A stretch of 64,000 nt of DNA from Planococcus citri. Lineage: Eukaryota; Arthropoda; Insecta; Hemiptera; Pseudococcidae. Below are positions 26,426 through 39,029 of the stretch, piece after piece. Under the pieces are notes generated by a model. That model was given only the letters and a program-made list of their open reading frames with translations. It ran no database searches and had not been told where the DNA came from. Both the position numbers and the translations under genes were made by a program. Each line of letters starts with the position of its first letter. The first letter of the stretch is position 1. The stretch spans positions 39,156,836 through 39,220,835 of the forward strand of contig NC_088681.1 in NCBI RefSeq assembly GCF_950023065.1. Direction: 5' to 3'.

Positions 26426-27027
26426 AGGATTTTTCATTTGTTTCGCATTTAATTATTCATTCTACTTGTTACCATTTTTATGTGATTTTTTTCATGTTCG
26501 CTTTATCGATTAAAATTAATTACGAGATGTTTACAAAATTCAGTTTTATTTCGTTCAAATTTACGTTTTTCAGGTATTACTTCCTCCCTCTTTTCCGAGC
26601 CCTATCCATTTTCTAGTCAAAGTCGATTGAAGCTACCCAACTTTTTTCGATCAACCTTGAGAACAAAATCACCAATAATTTAAAAAATTTTCCTCGTTTT
26701 TATTTCACGCTCATTTAAATATTTTGTAATTTTTTTTACATTCGCTTATCTATTATCACTATATCATGAATTTACTTAATAGATAGGTACATACGTAAAA
26801 ATAACCATTACGTATACGAAAACAAACTAATGTAATATTTCTACAAAAACTCAGCATCATAAATAACATTTTTTTTTGTAAACTCGAATTGAATAAAAAA
26901 GAGACCAGCTAACTGATGATAAAGTGTTCTAAATAGTTAATATTAATAAAACACGACTTTAAATCTTACGAACGACAAAATAAAAAAAAGATTATTCAAA
27001 TTAAGTTATTTTGTACAATGGGACGTT
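26426..27027. other. Convergent 3' region, secernin and NCKX paralogue C
   Basis: Both flanking genes end here, so this is 3' UTR sequence for both strands. It is very AT-rich with several A-runs. Nothing coding is seen. Confidence 0.5.
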
Positions 27028-30000
27028 TCAATCTGGACACGTAGGTAAATTGACTTCGAAGAATACGTTTAATTCGATCAATGTAGCGAGTACCAAAAAT
27101 ATGATGTACATTAACAAGCACGCGTATCCAACCTAAAAATACACACAAATCTATTAAAGGGAGATTACACTTAAGAATAAAAGAATGGTTTTAGGCGAAT
27201 TTCCCGTTTCGAATTTGTCTAAAAGTCTACTTTGAATAATTCATAAAATGAAACAGCCATCCCACCATATTTCTATTTTTAACCTTTGATGATGATTGAT
27301 TGAAGGAAAGAGTTTCAGAATTTGCGAAGTGCAGATACCTACATTTATAGAATGGGAGGGGTATTTTGGCTGAAAATATTACAAAATCGAGTCTCCAGTG
27401 GTTCCTAGTTCCCCCTATTTTTGAAAAACATCGTTTACCTTTTTATCAAGTTTGAATTTATTTACAGCGAATGCGCAGTAGAGAAGTAGTAAAGTTGATA
27501 ACAGTGAAATGGCGCTGTACTCCAATCCTCTGGAATTAATACTGACTACATGAGGACCAGGACTAGCCGTTTTTATGAGCCATGGTAAACCCAAACATAA
27601 CAATATGTCGAATGTATTCGATCCTAATGAGTTACTAATTCCCATACTTCCATGTCCTGCAAAAAAAATTTTTTTAGCAAAATAGGTACTTTATTATTGG
27701 CCATGTAGGTACTGAGAGAGAGTAGGTAAATCGATGATCACCTTGTTTAGCGACTATCACACTAGAAACAGCTTCTGGTACACTGGTTCCAGCAGCTAGA
27801 AATGTGATACCCATCACAGAATCGGGAATTTTCAATGTATCACCTGGAAATACACAACGGAGTAGAGTAATTAATTCGATGGTTCGATTTTTTACCACAT
27901 TAATGTCCATTGAAGTTTAGATATTGACCTATTATTGTAATCATCCAGGCAACAACGTAAGATAAACTTCCAATCCACACGATACACATGATGAAAGTCA
28001 ACGGGAACCAATTTTTGAACTTTTTGTGAGTACAGTCAGGTATGGTGAAAAGAAAGACGATATGAATGGGTAAAATCAACACCCATACGCATATCTTGAA
28101 CCACGTGGGTTTGGCTGGATACCCAAGTAATCCTAAAACTGAGTAAATTTTCATTGAAATTAATTGACCTCGCGTTAATGTGATCAATAATTAGGTAGGT
28201 ACATATTTTAGTTAAGTCGTATCGTAGTATTTCTATGTGTTTATGTTTCAGGTTAGTTTTCTAATAAGAAGTTCTACGCAAATTATTTAATTAGAATACA
28301 CAGATAGGGGTAGGTGACGAACTCACTTCCATCACTTTCCTCTGTATCTTCGTTGGAACAAGTGTTGACAATAGTTCCATTTTGTTGTGGATTAGTTTGC
28401 GTAGAATCAATATCTTTGGCTGGCTGTTTTTCACAAGATTCTGTGAAGGGGAAAAAATAGCAGATAAGATTCAATATTTAAGTAGGTACTCGAGGATTAA
28501 ATTGGATTTCAGCCTCAGCATACCTAGATTATGTTCATTTTTAGGTTTCAGATCGTTGGATTTTTTTTCATCGTCTTTCAAGTCACCGCAAATAAATCTC
28601 TGGATTTTCTTGTCCCAATACATCACTGTAAAATAATTTCAAATTAGTTGACTGATTTTGATTTACGATTTGGGTAAGGATTTCCAAAGCTTCCTTACAC
28701 ATTTTTTTTCCTAAAGAGCATGCAAAAATACATCACAAAAATTTAAGTTGCTCAAGTGCATTTTTCGATTTTCTGGCTACTCTTTGAAAATAAAATTTGA
28801 GGCATGAAACGCGCATAGATAAATTAAAACGTTATCAAATTGACTGAGAAAGCTGAAATTTGGAACGTAGGTAAAGTACCTACCTATTTTCAACTTCACA
28901 AATTGATTGGAAACAATAAAGAAGCGTTTTGATCAGTTCTAGAGCCTCCAGCAGATGACAAATGTTATGGTTCTGAATCGTCAGAAACCGATTTTGTCAA
29001 TCAAACTAGCTTGAAATCATCTCCAATCGGCTCATCACATTGAAATTGTGGAAAAAAATAATTTTTAGCTCCTCAACTTTCATTTTGTAAAATTTTGTGG
29101 AAATTTCAATTTTCAAAAATCTGCTGGAGGTTCCAAAACTGCTCAAAACGCTTTGATAACAATTTCAATCGATTCGGAGGGTTGAAAATAATGTGTACAT
29201 ATATCAATTTTTAGCTCTCTAGGTCAATTTGCTAAAATTTTGATTTTTTTTTTTACATTTTAGTCAAAATTTGATTTTTAAAAATTCACCAAAAATCGAG
29301 AATTGCACTTTAGTACCGGAAATGTTGATTGGTGAACAGGGATGAACCAAAGTGGGGGGGGGGCAAAATCGCTAAAAATGCCAACTCTTGTTACCAAAAT
29401 TCCCAACTTCACCCGTTAAAATTTTACAGGCGTTTTCTTTTCATTCGTGAGCTTAAAGACAAGGTAAAATATATTTAATTTTGGAAAAGACAAACGAATT
29501 GGCCCAAGCAAAACGAGTGCAAAAATTGAAAATTATAATTTCAAAAAATAAAAAAAAACTATGCACCTATATTTTCAGGCCAGGAGTTCAATCTATATTT
29601 TTTTGGCTTCAAAATTTTGGAATTTGAACGATGATTTTATTAATAGAAATTTTAATTTCGAAATTGAAAATCAAACGGGCACGAGCGAAGCGAGTTCGAA
29701 AATTCGTATTTTGAGTTAATTACGTAGGCATTTTTGAAAGTAAAAAGTCAGTTTTCCCACCCTTGGAATTCTTAAAACTTTAAAATTCATTTACCTAAAT
29801 TTTCCTGTTTCAACATTTGACGATCAATTTTTTAAATCCAGTAAATTTTTAATCTTTCTTCAAAATGTTTGTACAATTTTTCAATTTTGTCAACATCATA
29901 AAATCTGCCAACTTTTGGTCAATTATTCAATTTATTTTGAAAAATTTCACCTACGTTATAAAAATTATAAAATTTTGCTGTTTTTCGCAGTCAATTTTTC

Positions 30001-31587
30001 AAAATTTTTTGAAAAATTTCACTTACGTCGTCAGTTGGCATTTTCAAGCAGTTTTAAACAGTTGGAAATCCTTATCAACATTTAATGCTTTATTGTGTTA
30101 ATTTATTTACTTAGTTGTTTTTATTTGCTATCAAGTTGGTAAAATGGCAGCTTTGATAACTTCCACCAAAAAAAAACAAATTTTTTCAACTTTTCCAACT
30201 TTCTAGATGATTGAGGGAAGGGGGTAAGGTGCCTCCTGCCCTCATTGTTTTTGTCCCTGATAGTGATGCATTTTTGCATAATCCCCATTGACAGAATATC
30301 TCAAAAATAAAGCTTCATAGAAAACCTAATTGATATCGAATTTTTCGTAGGTAGGTAATAAAAAAATAAATTCTCAAGTTTTACGAATTTCGTTCAAAAT
30401 ATGTTAAAAATGAAACCTTTTAGGAAAAGTTAATCACATTCTGCAGATGGAAAATTCACGTCCCATATAGTTCTCTTTTTCTTCATTTTTTTTCGTATTC
30501 TTTTTAAACATGTGTACTAAATTGTTCACAACAAAAAACTTGAAATCTTTGTGGATTAAACTTTATAAATTTTACTTCAAGTATTTTAAAACGAGAGTTA
30601 TCAAAAAAAAAAAAAAAATGAATGAATTACATGCTCTAAAAAGGAAACTGTAAGTATGTTTTGACAATTTTACTAACTTTATTCTGTTTTGTAAGACTCT
30701 TGAAAAAATAATTTTTTATAGCGATGGAAAATTTGAAATTATTCTTCTAAATTTTTTCAATAAAAAAAAATGGAAAAAATCAACGTACCCGCAATATAAA
30801 CAAAATACAACGACACCAATAACAACGCTTCTGACCACTGAACGATTTCATCGTGAATAATACAAATTAGTATGGTGACCGTGATACCATAAGCGACACA
30901 ATCTCTAGTCAGAGGCCACCAGTGTAAAGGCACTACCTAATAAAATGGAAAATCGAGCACATGTATTCGTACAAAATATAGGTAGGTAATTTACCGAGTA
31001 CATAGATACTATAGACAGATAATTCAAATTTCCATACCGTAATCGCACATAAACCGCAACAGGCAGCGATAGCTAAAATATTAAAAACGGCGCTTCCTAC
31101 AATCGTGCCTACACCGATATCACCTTCCGTAATGAAAGTTCCGATCACATTTACGAATAATTCTGGAGCCGAAGTTGCCGCAGCCATGAACGTGGCTCCG
31201 GCCACATCGTTTGACATATTTAAAGCTGTAAGACGAAAAATATAAACGAGTGAAAATCAAGCATCCAGAAAGAAAAGATGAGTAGGTCAGTATGAATGGA
31301 TCTTACCTTTGCATATTTTTTCTACAGCAGGAACAAAGTATTTGTCACAAACTACAGCTAAGGCTACAAATAGGTAAAGGGATGCGCAGATGTGAAAAGC
31401 TATAGCTCCTTTGAGCCTCTCCTCCGGCGTAAATATATCCGGAGGAAAGTCATCGACGGCTGGTAAGGTACAATTGATACGCCTTACACTCGCGCTATAA
31501 CCTGTAAAGGCAAAGAACAAAATAGACAAATTATTGGAAAAAGTTGCAATTTTAGAAGATTAATTTACCTGCATCGGAGTCACTCAT
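27028..31587 (-). CDS. NCKX-type (SLC24) K+-dependent Na+/Ca2+ exchanger, paralogue C (464 aa)
   Basis: Plasma-membrane type cation exchanger. Exons (minus): 31587-31569, 31501-31307, 31225-31038, 30936-30789, 28625-28524, 28440-28327, 28132-27929, 27843-27742, 27656-27439, 27132-27028; phases close. Alpha-1 repeat (from residue ~78): DVAGATFMAAATSAPELF with E93, then GSAVFNIL. Alpha-2: VMGITFLAAGTSVPEAVSS with E347, then SNTFDILLCLG with D374 (equivalent to NCKX2 Asp575). The NCKX2 Asp548 position is Glu here. The two hydrophobic clusters are separated by an acidic/polar cytosolic loop (residues ~185-255). Alpha-1 closely resembles the Drosophila zydeco type as I recall it. The short N-terminus MSDSDAG has no signal peptide; an alternative first exon lies at 35992-36010. 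Confidence 0.92.
28626..30788 (-). other. Intron 4 of NCKX paralogue C, 2.2 kb, repeat-bearing
   Basis: No coding sequence is seen. It contains one copy of a dispersed repeat (28780-29330, listed separately), G-run GGGGGGGGG near 29354, and low-complexity AT sequence. It is much longer than the other introns of this gene (0.07-0.4 kb). Confidence 0.6.
28780..29330. repeat. Dispersed repeat family R2, copy 1
   Basis: Shares the motif TCTGCTGGAGG and flanking AT-rich words with 33080-33600 and 57170-57790. Within this copy the motif occurs in both orientations: 28921-28963 is an imperfect inverted copy of 29118-29160 (~40-bp arms, ~155-bp spacer). Likely a decayed transposable-element relic; no ORF. 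Confidence 0.5.
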
Positions 31588-33079
31588 ATTTTTTTACAAA
31601 GACTATACTTCACACTATACGAAGCACCTACTCGTACTTGGCAGGAAAAATACATGTACGTGTTTTTGACACCATTGCTATTCGTACAAGGGAATTTTTT
31701 TTACTATCGTTACTTCGGAGAACTGACCAACACCAACTAACAAAATCGCATAGTTGATTTTTTTTCTTCTTGATTTTCTGAATGGACATTTTTATATGTT
31801 CGAGTATGCTGAATGGAATACACCATGTCATTGCTATCGTTTACACGACGAGGTGTCCTGTCCACTTGATGATATTACTTATTACCATAATATCTACGAA
31901 CCCACAGCTAAATATCGAAACTTTGAAACCCCCCGAGATGTTTGGAAATATGAGTAAGGATGATAAGTGTTTAATGTAATAAAAAATTAAAATGCCCTTA
32001 ATCGAAACTTCCTGTTTAATTCAATATTAATTTAAAAGTTCGCGATGCGCCGAGTTTTTCTTTTCTTTTTTATATTTTTTATTTTAACCCAGCGCTCGTA
32101 TAGGCTGCAAAAATTATAATTGCGCGACGAAAACACTCAATTTCTTATTTTATAGCCATGCCAGTCTAATTCTCTTCAAAGTAACCGAAATTTATTTTTA
32201 TTCGCAGGAAATTTCCACGAAAACAGTATAGTACGTCGTTTCGCGAACACAAATTTCACTGGGTGGGAGGTAGGGAAAAGGGCTTGAAAAACTAAAACTT
32301 AGCCATCGCGTCATAAAAAGCGCTCTAGTGATAATCACTTTTCATATGTACATATGTTTGGCCCGCATGATTTCATCATCACCCTTGGCCTTTTTCCATT
32401 GTCGACTTAATTACGCAACAGGCCAAATTTTCAACAGTTTATCTACATGTTTGATAATGTCAAAAAAAACATTACAAGTTGTGTATGTTTTTCCGAGAAT
32501 TTTTTTTTTCGCGGAGGACACTTTACGAGTTGTCAACATTTTTATAGGTATAGGTAAAAGGTATAAATGTGATAATTTTTTTAGTTTCATACAGGAAATG
32601 AAACGAATACAAAATATTCGTAAGTACCTGATATCTTATGAACTTTTTGGAATTTGTGTGAAAATAAGAAACCCACAGAGGTAAATGAACTGAAGCATAG
32701 AGCAACATTTAGAGCGAATTTTGAAAATTTAATCAATATTGATCATTTTTATGGAAATTTTTCTTACGAAAGATGGAGTTTTTTTTTAATTTCACAAGAA
32801 TCTAAACAGACCAAAATTTTTTTTTCAACTACATAGAACAAATAATTTTGGTATTTTAACCTCAGGTGTAGGTAAGTACTTCAGCATTTGACTCATTGAA
32901 AATGTAGGTATGAGAAAACAGGTTGAAATTGTATGATCTCATGATTCAGGTAGAAGTACCTATCAAAAATGCTCTCACTTCATTTTTAATCGCAGTAGAG
33001 CCGGATCAGACAGGCCAAAAAACAGAGATCGAAGAGTATTTTGTCATCGAATACCTAATTTAGAATTTTCCATTTCAAT

Positions 33080-33600
33080 TTTTTCAACATTTCAAATTGA
33101 AAAATCGACCTTCCATAAAATAAGAAATTAAGTACTCATTCGCTCATAATTATATGTACCAATACCAATTCATTTTTGAGCGACCAATGGAGTGGAGCTC
33201 CTTTCCTTCATTAGAATAATACCACTTTTCAGCAGTACATATTTTGGATTTGAACAGGCACAAAAAGATTTTGAAAATATGTGCCTAAATCGATCGAATG
33301 GGCCACAAATTTTTAGCAAATCTGAGTTTATAGGTGCTGAATTTCATTTTCATCAACTTGGAGCATTTTTTATAATTATAACACTAGAGTACCTATTCAA
33401 AAATCTGCTGGAGGCTCTAGAACCGTTTTGAAGACATCACCGATCAACTCAGGAGATCGAAAATAGAGTATGAAACAAATCTCAGCTTTCTAGGTCAATT
33501 TGGTGAGATTTTTTGATTTTTCCCCATTTTCTGGTCAAATTTGAATGTTCAAAAATTCACCGACAGTCGGCGAATGAATTTCAGCATCTGACATGTTAGG
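33080..33600. repeat. Dispersed repeat family R2, copy 2
   Basis: Contains AAAATCTGCTGGAGGCTCT at ~33399, then a shared downstream block (CTAGGTCAATTTGGTGAGAT..., TTCAAAAATTCACCG) matching 29200-29300 in order. No coding potential. Confidence 0.5.
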
Positions 33601-33889
33601 TACCTACTTATTTTCAAAAGGGAAAAACAGGGTCTGATCAGATCAAAAAAATGGCTATGTCTGAGCCGAAATACGTACGATAAAACGTGTTATTGTAGAT
33701 CAGTTTGATTAGATCTGATCACTTTGGGGAAAAAAGTAATTTTAGTAACCAAAAAAGTAAAATAAAATAAAATAAAATACAAGAGCAAAACATTTTGGTG
33801 TAGGAAACATCCCCTCCCTCCTCCTCCCTAAGAAAACACATACACCCATAAGTTGAATTGAATTTTATGATAAAAAATTAATATTACCA

Positions 33890-34320
33890 AACAAAACATT
33901 TGAATTGAAATTTAATAATGAAACTTGATTAAAACTTTGACAATTTTAGCAATAAAAAGCAGGACTCAATTTTTAGCAATTTTTGGCAATATGACACGAC
34001 CATTTTTGGTTATTTTGACAAAAGGCAACACTTCCTGCTATTTTTAATAAAGAGCAAGACTTGAACAATTTTAGCAATTTTTGGCGAAAAATTCTTTTTT
34101 ACACTTTTTGCTGAAATTTTGTGGCAAAAGAGCCAGACTTTTCGACAAGTTTTGGCGATTCCCAACAAAAAAGCAAGACTTTTAGGTACCTAACCTTCGC
34201 AAAAAAGTGAATCTTTTTGAGACTGTGGCATAATTTCATTAAAAGGCACGGTTTTCTAACCTTAATGCTGAAATGGCAATGTAGCTCGTTAAAAAAGAAT
34301 AAAGAAGTACAGTACATTAT
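33890..34320. repeat. Dispersed repeat family R1, copy 1 (GACTTTTTGGCAATTTT-type)
   Basis: Imperfect ~30-bp units (AAGCAAGACTT...GCAATTTTTGGCAA) end in a conserved terminal segment: AAAAGGCACGGTTTTCTAAC, a GGCAATG word, then an AAGAAGTACAGTA tail. The same unit array plus tail recurs at 56220-56840 and 62400-63090. Confidence 0.55.
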
Positions 34321-35991
34321 AGGTATGATATATCTACTTATATTTTGGAATTATTATCATTCTTTCATTTTTTCTTCAAAAAGTAAGGCCATGATTTCAG
34401 AAAATAATTATTAAAAAAAGTAACTTTAGTTACCAAAATTTTGAAAAAGTAGCCTTGTGATTAATTCTGTTCAGACTACTTTGATCAGATCAGATCTGCA
34501 TATTCTCAACACTCAATTTGATTTATAAATAGGTAACCAGAATCCAGATTTACCTGATTAGATCTGATCAGATGAAAATGGATCAGATCAGATTTAATAA
34601 GTAGGTAATATTTCTCCTAGATTTTCTTATTTTCCACCATTAATTTCTGTATTTGTTTCTATCGTCTCACACCCTTACAAAATAAAGCAATTGTGAGATT
34701 TATTGTTAAAATTCGAGAAAACTAGAAAGTCTTTTGTCTTGCCAGCTATTGAAAAAAGACCAAAATATGCACTAAGACTTTTTTTCAATATCTAATTCAA
34801 TTTAACCTCCAGCAGAATTTCATTTCGGGCTCTTTTTTTCGAATGCATTCTCATTGTCAGTTCATTTTTAATTCCAAGACAATAAATAAATTTCAAACTT
34901 TGAATGTTCATTAATTTCTCATTCTGCATGTACTTAGTACTTACTTGTACCTTATCTATTTTTTGCCTCCCGTAATCCCTACACCCCACGCTTTTTTATT
35001 TTTAACACACAAACTGCAACTTTCATTGCCAGTGCCCTATTAAAAATGTCGAGGAATTATGATTAAAACGTTGCATCAAACGTGGGGTCACCACTGCACA
35101 AAAACAGCTCGCTTATTTTTCAATTAAAATTCATTATCTATCGCGTGCAAATAATCTTGATATTCGCACAAGTTGATAATTGTGTAATTTTTCTTTCAAT
35201 TTATGTCAGCACCTACTAGAACGTACATATATTTCAGATTCAGATTGGTATGACTTGATTTGTTTTTCATTATTCGCATACCTCGAGACATTCCAACGAA
35301 TTTATAAAATCTCGGTTTTAATTTCTAACATTTTTCGATCATTTTTATAGCCTAAGGAGATGAAGTTTACGAGGAGAAGAATTCATGACATACTGGCACC
35401 TAGTGAAAGATACGATAAATAATGACTTAATTAGACTAAAAATTTGAAGAGCCATTTTTAAGAACCAATCAAATTGGAAGGAGGAGAGGAGACAAGTCAC
35501 AACAACTACGTAACTATTCGTCGTTATTATTTTCAAAAAAACACCTGTTTGTTCAGTTCTACAGCAAATCGACAAAAATCTCAAACGAACACTTCGATTC
35601 TCCAACTACAGACACCTTTTAAAATATCGATAAATGATTGATTTCACGCAAATTCCTCCCCCCCCCTCTTCAAAAAGAAAATAGCATCAACATCGGTTCA
35701 TTCAGTAAACACCAAATAGGTAAATATCGCAACACAATGCCACACTCACGTGCAACAACGCCCCAATAGAGTATGTAATTTGTTTCATAAAACTCTGAAT
35801 TTTTTTTTCAAATTGTTTACAGCTTTAATCATTTAAGTACAATGAAAACGTCCGTGCACATTGAAACACAATTAATGGCAATACATAATAAAACAGCAAA
35901 CTGATGAACAAACAAGGCACCATCACACGAAGCAAAGCTCACCCATTCGCAATTCACATGGATAGGTAAGGTATATGCAAAATAAAATTAC

Positions 35992-36010
35992 CTCCAGGAC
36001 TCAGACTCAT
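35992..36010 (-). other. Candidate alternative first coding exon of NCKX paralogue C
   Basis: On the minus strand an ATG at 36010 opens a 19-nt exon encoding MSLSPG followed by a donor GTAATT. Its length (19 nt), phase (1) and encoded pattern (MS-x-S-xx-G) are the same as the proximal exon 31587-31569 (MSDSDAG, donor GTAAAT). Either could splice to the acceptor before 31501. I infer alternative promoters; chance cannot be excluded for so short an exon. Confidence 0.4.
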
Positions 36011-36660
36011 GTCTTATGTCCATCCAGGAGATCTGTGAAGCGAACACGATAACAGCACCACTTTCCAAAACGGTTTAAAATCACCGACCAATAAAAACAA
36101 ACTTCACCGGACGAATATCATGGTCGATACCGGTAGTTGATGAAAAAAAAAAGTCAACACTAGTTCCTTAACAGGAAGCCATGGTTGATTAAAATGATAA
36201 AATATCTACGCCGATATACGAATACGAGGATGAGACACAGCACTCGGCGCAACTACAGGGCACAGGATACAAAATATAACTGTCCGATCTGCGGCCATTG
36301 GGTTGTCCGTTAATCGACTCCTCGGTCCTCGAGCCAGGGTCAATTATCAGACCATTTTAAACGCAACGTTTTTCATTGAATCTAATCCACGTTTGAATAA
36401 GTATTAATGATATAATGATTAAGAGGAATTGAGAGCTATATGACATAGCTGTCATTTTGCCACACTCTTTTCCTCCCCCTTCTTAACATGGCGAATATTT
36501 TCTATTCGGGCAGTGGCAGATGAAGTGATCCGGATATCGATGCGACGATCGGAAACATTGACATTCTATACTGACAAATAAGTAGTCTGAAAAATTGAAA
36601 ACATATCAAATCATTTACGTTCAACTGTCAATTGTTGATATTCCGATCATAATTTTTCAA
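36011..36660. promoter_or_regulatory. Region between the distal C first exon and the ghost copy
   Basis: Should contain the distal promoter of paralogue C. Locally GC-richer than its surroundings at ~36260-36350 (CGATCTGCGGCCATTGGG, then CGACTCCTCGG-type words), consistent with a promoter. No ORF of interest. Confidence 0.3.
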
Positions 36661-38585
36661 TGACTTCATTTTTGGTTTGAATTTGATGAGGAATACTTAA
36701 GTAACGTTTAAATTTTGTGAAAATTGTTAAAAATGGATGAATTTACAGAAAAAGAATTCAAAATTGCAAATACGTATTTTCTTTGAATTGAAGAGCTCTA
36801 TTCCAAAGTGGGTTAAGTCATTTTCAAAAAAAGCACGTTTCTCGGAGATTTTTACTTCAAAAGTGAGTTAATTCATCGATTTTTCAAAGTGATTTTTTCT
36901 ACAAGCAATTGTTCTATGCCCAAAGAAAGGAAAGGTGCACCGACCTTTCGAAACAGAACAAATTTTAGTAACAAAAATTTTAAACGCATTTTTTGGTGAA
37001 AAAAATGACTTAACCCACTTTGGAATAGAGCTCTTCAATTAAATTCAGTCTCGAACTCGGGTATAATCATCATCCGAATGAAATTTTTTGTACCTATCTA
37101 AATTCGAATAAAGATTCACGTTATTTTAAAGCTGATTATAGACTAACTTCAATTTCATAGTATCCCATTTCGCGAATACGATCCAATAAAAATGTACAAT
37201 GTACAACATAAAGTTCAATTTAAATACACACAAATATCTCAGTCTTCTCGAAGATGACCTAGGCAGATGACACGTTAAATTGCTTATTTTCAATAAACGG
37301 TCATCCGCAGCGCCTTCAACATTCATTGTTTAAAATTGATATTAATTTTCTCTCGCCTCATCTTTTTCACTTTTTCAAGCGCACCTCGATTTTTAAACTT
37401 GTTATCAACTATTTAAATTCATTCAAGTATAATATTGAATACTCAGTTTAACTACATATAAATGGTCAATGGTCAATAACCTCGACCACGAGGGTTTACC
37501 TATACATATCAAAAGCTTACACTCATTTCCGGGATTTTTCCACCCAACGATACTAATACCATTCTTTTTGTTTCATTTTACGGACGATAGGTAGGTATAC
37601 TTACTGGAAATGAATGCTTGGAATTTTTTCGAATTTTGATTTTTTTGTGATGAGTTTATTTCATCGAGTGAAAGTGTTTTTTCAACTTTTTCAACGGATA
37701 CGTAAAAATAGGGGTCAAATGGGTCAACTTCACCAATCAAAACTTTTTTCATGTTTTAAATAAAAAAATCGCATTTTTTCGCAAACTTTCAATTTTTTTA
37801 AATCGACTTTACGAAATATGAAATAACGCCATCCAAATTTTTTAATATGTATGTTGTTCAGCATGAATAGATTGTCCATACCTAATAAATATTGTTTTCA
37901 TAATTTTTGAGAGTCGGAACGATATTCGAGCTAATTTTTCGTACGAAAAAAAGTAGCAACATTGATTTTTAAGATATCACCAAAAAGTCTTTCAAAACCT
38001 CTAACTATTGATTAAAGTTCCATTTTTGTAGGTATCGCGGTTATCAAACTATCCACTGCTGAAATGGATGATATTTCAAGTTCACCGGATACTTTGACAC
38101 CCCCTAGCAGCCTTTAAAAAAGGGCTAGAGGGCTGTGATTTGCGCCATTGGTCCTTCCTTTGGCAACTCTTTTTACAGGAAAAATTTCAAAAAAAATCGC
38201 CGACCCCCCCCCTTACCACTTCTTGGTCGAATTGACGTGGAATGGCCCGCGTATAAAGCCACGTTTTCGAGTTGATCCTCTTTATGTACATATTTGCTGG
38301 CAGATAATAAATTTAAAAAACGAGATGACGATCAAGGATTACGAAAGATGAAGGATTACGAACGATGGGTGTAAAAAACAATTAATATTGCTATTTTGAA
38401 TAATCTCGAGAGTTTATGCAAATAATAACGTCGCGTCGAAGATACATATTTCAAACAAAGGGTTAATTCGAATGAATTATTTTTAGATGCAATCAAGTTT
38501 TTTAATACCTAGCTAGTATAGGCTACACTAGGTTTCCAAATTGCCAAAAAAATATACCACGAAAATTTAGAATTGCATAAAATAT
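36661..38585 (+). pseudogene. Ghost copy of an NCKX paralogue-B-like locus (introns without exons)
   Basis: Three blocks match the B locus in the same order and strand: 36661-36745 resembles 45009-45100; 36765-37575 (minus the inserted element) resembles 50370-50885, up to the exon-2 acceptor, where B reads TTTTACAGACGATACC and this copy TTTTACGGACGATAGG (AG lost); 38240-38585 resembles 53460-53790 in B intron 4. In B these points span ~8.8 kb; here 1.9 kb. I see no remnant of the exons that should lie between 37575 and 38240. Best read as a tandem duplicate that lost its coding part by deletion. Confidence 0.7.
36786..37040. mobile_element. MITE-like element with ~38-bp terminal inverted repeats
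   Basis: Left arm AATTGAAGAGCTCTATTCC... (36786-36823) is matched by its reverse complement ending ...GGAATAGAGCTCTTCAATT (~37003-37040). The 255-bp unit has no ORF. The homologous site in the B locus (~50390, CTTTGAATTCGG) lacks it, a paralogous empty site. An AATT at both edges could be a 4-bp target duplication. Confidence 0.7.
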
Positions 38586-39029
38586 ACTTAATATCTGTGA
38601 TAATTGATATGACTCCAGGATAGGAGATGGGACCACCCACCAAATTCGTATTAAGGTCCCAGAAATTCATTTTCATCAATTTTACCCAAATCTAATATTT
38701 TTTTATTTTTTTTGTACCGAACTTATAAGGTGATTTCAGCCAAAGAGATCCCCACAAAATTCGCTCTTTGGTATTTGGACTTGGTTTGGCGTTAGATTGA
38801 AGAGGTTCGAGTGGTGATGACCTTGACTTAATATACTAAGTATCGACTAATCCATGCGAATAATTGAAAAGCAAAGAGTACAAAAAACACGCAGTCGTAA
38901 AAATAAAACAATTTTTTATCGAAAATTTCATCTAGACTCCATCGTTTTCTCCTCAGCAGATCACTTGCGTCCGTTTGAAACGACTCTTTATTTAAGTTCA
39001 TCTTGAATACCGAGTTCAAGTTTTCCATA
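38586..39029. promoter_or_regulatory. Upstream region of NCKX paralogue A
   Basis: About 440 bp between the ghost copy and the A start codon. No coding sequence on the plus strand; the minus ORF at 38828-39127 overlaps A exon 1 antisense and is a shadow. The A promoter should be here. Confidence 0.35.

Larger units (their letters stand above)
31588..35991 (-). other. Upstream region / long alternative intron 1 of NCKX paralogue C
   Basis: 4.4 kb between the proximal and distal candidate first exons of paralogue C. It should hold the promoter for the proximal start (near 31.6-31.7 kb) and would be intron when the distal exon is used. It contains repeat copies at 33080-33600 and 33890-34320 and a stretch with repeated GATCAGATC words (33620-33720, 34480-34600). 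The plus ORF at 31754-31957 (67 aa) has no recognisable family. Confidence 0.5.

Noticed and set aside
31754..31957. 67-aa plus ORF upstream of NCKX paralogue C
   Set aside because: Antisense-side promoter region, no homology recognised, no splice partner; too short to call.
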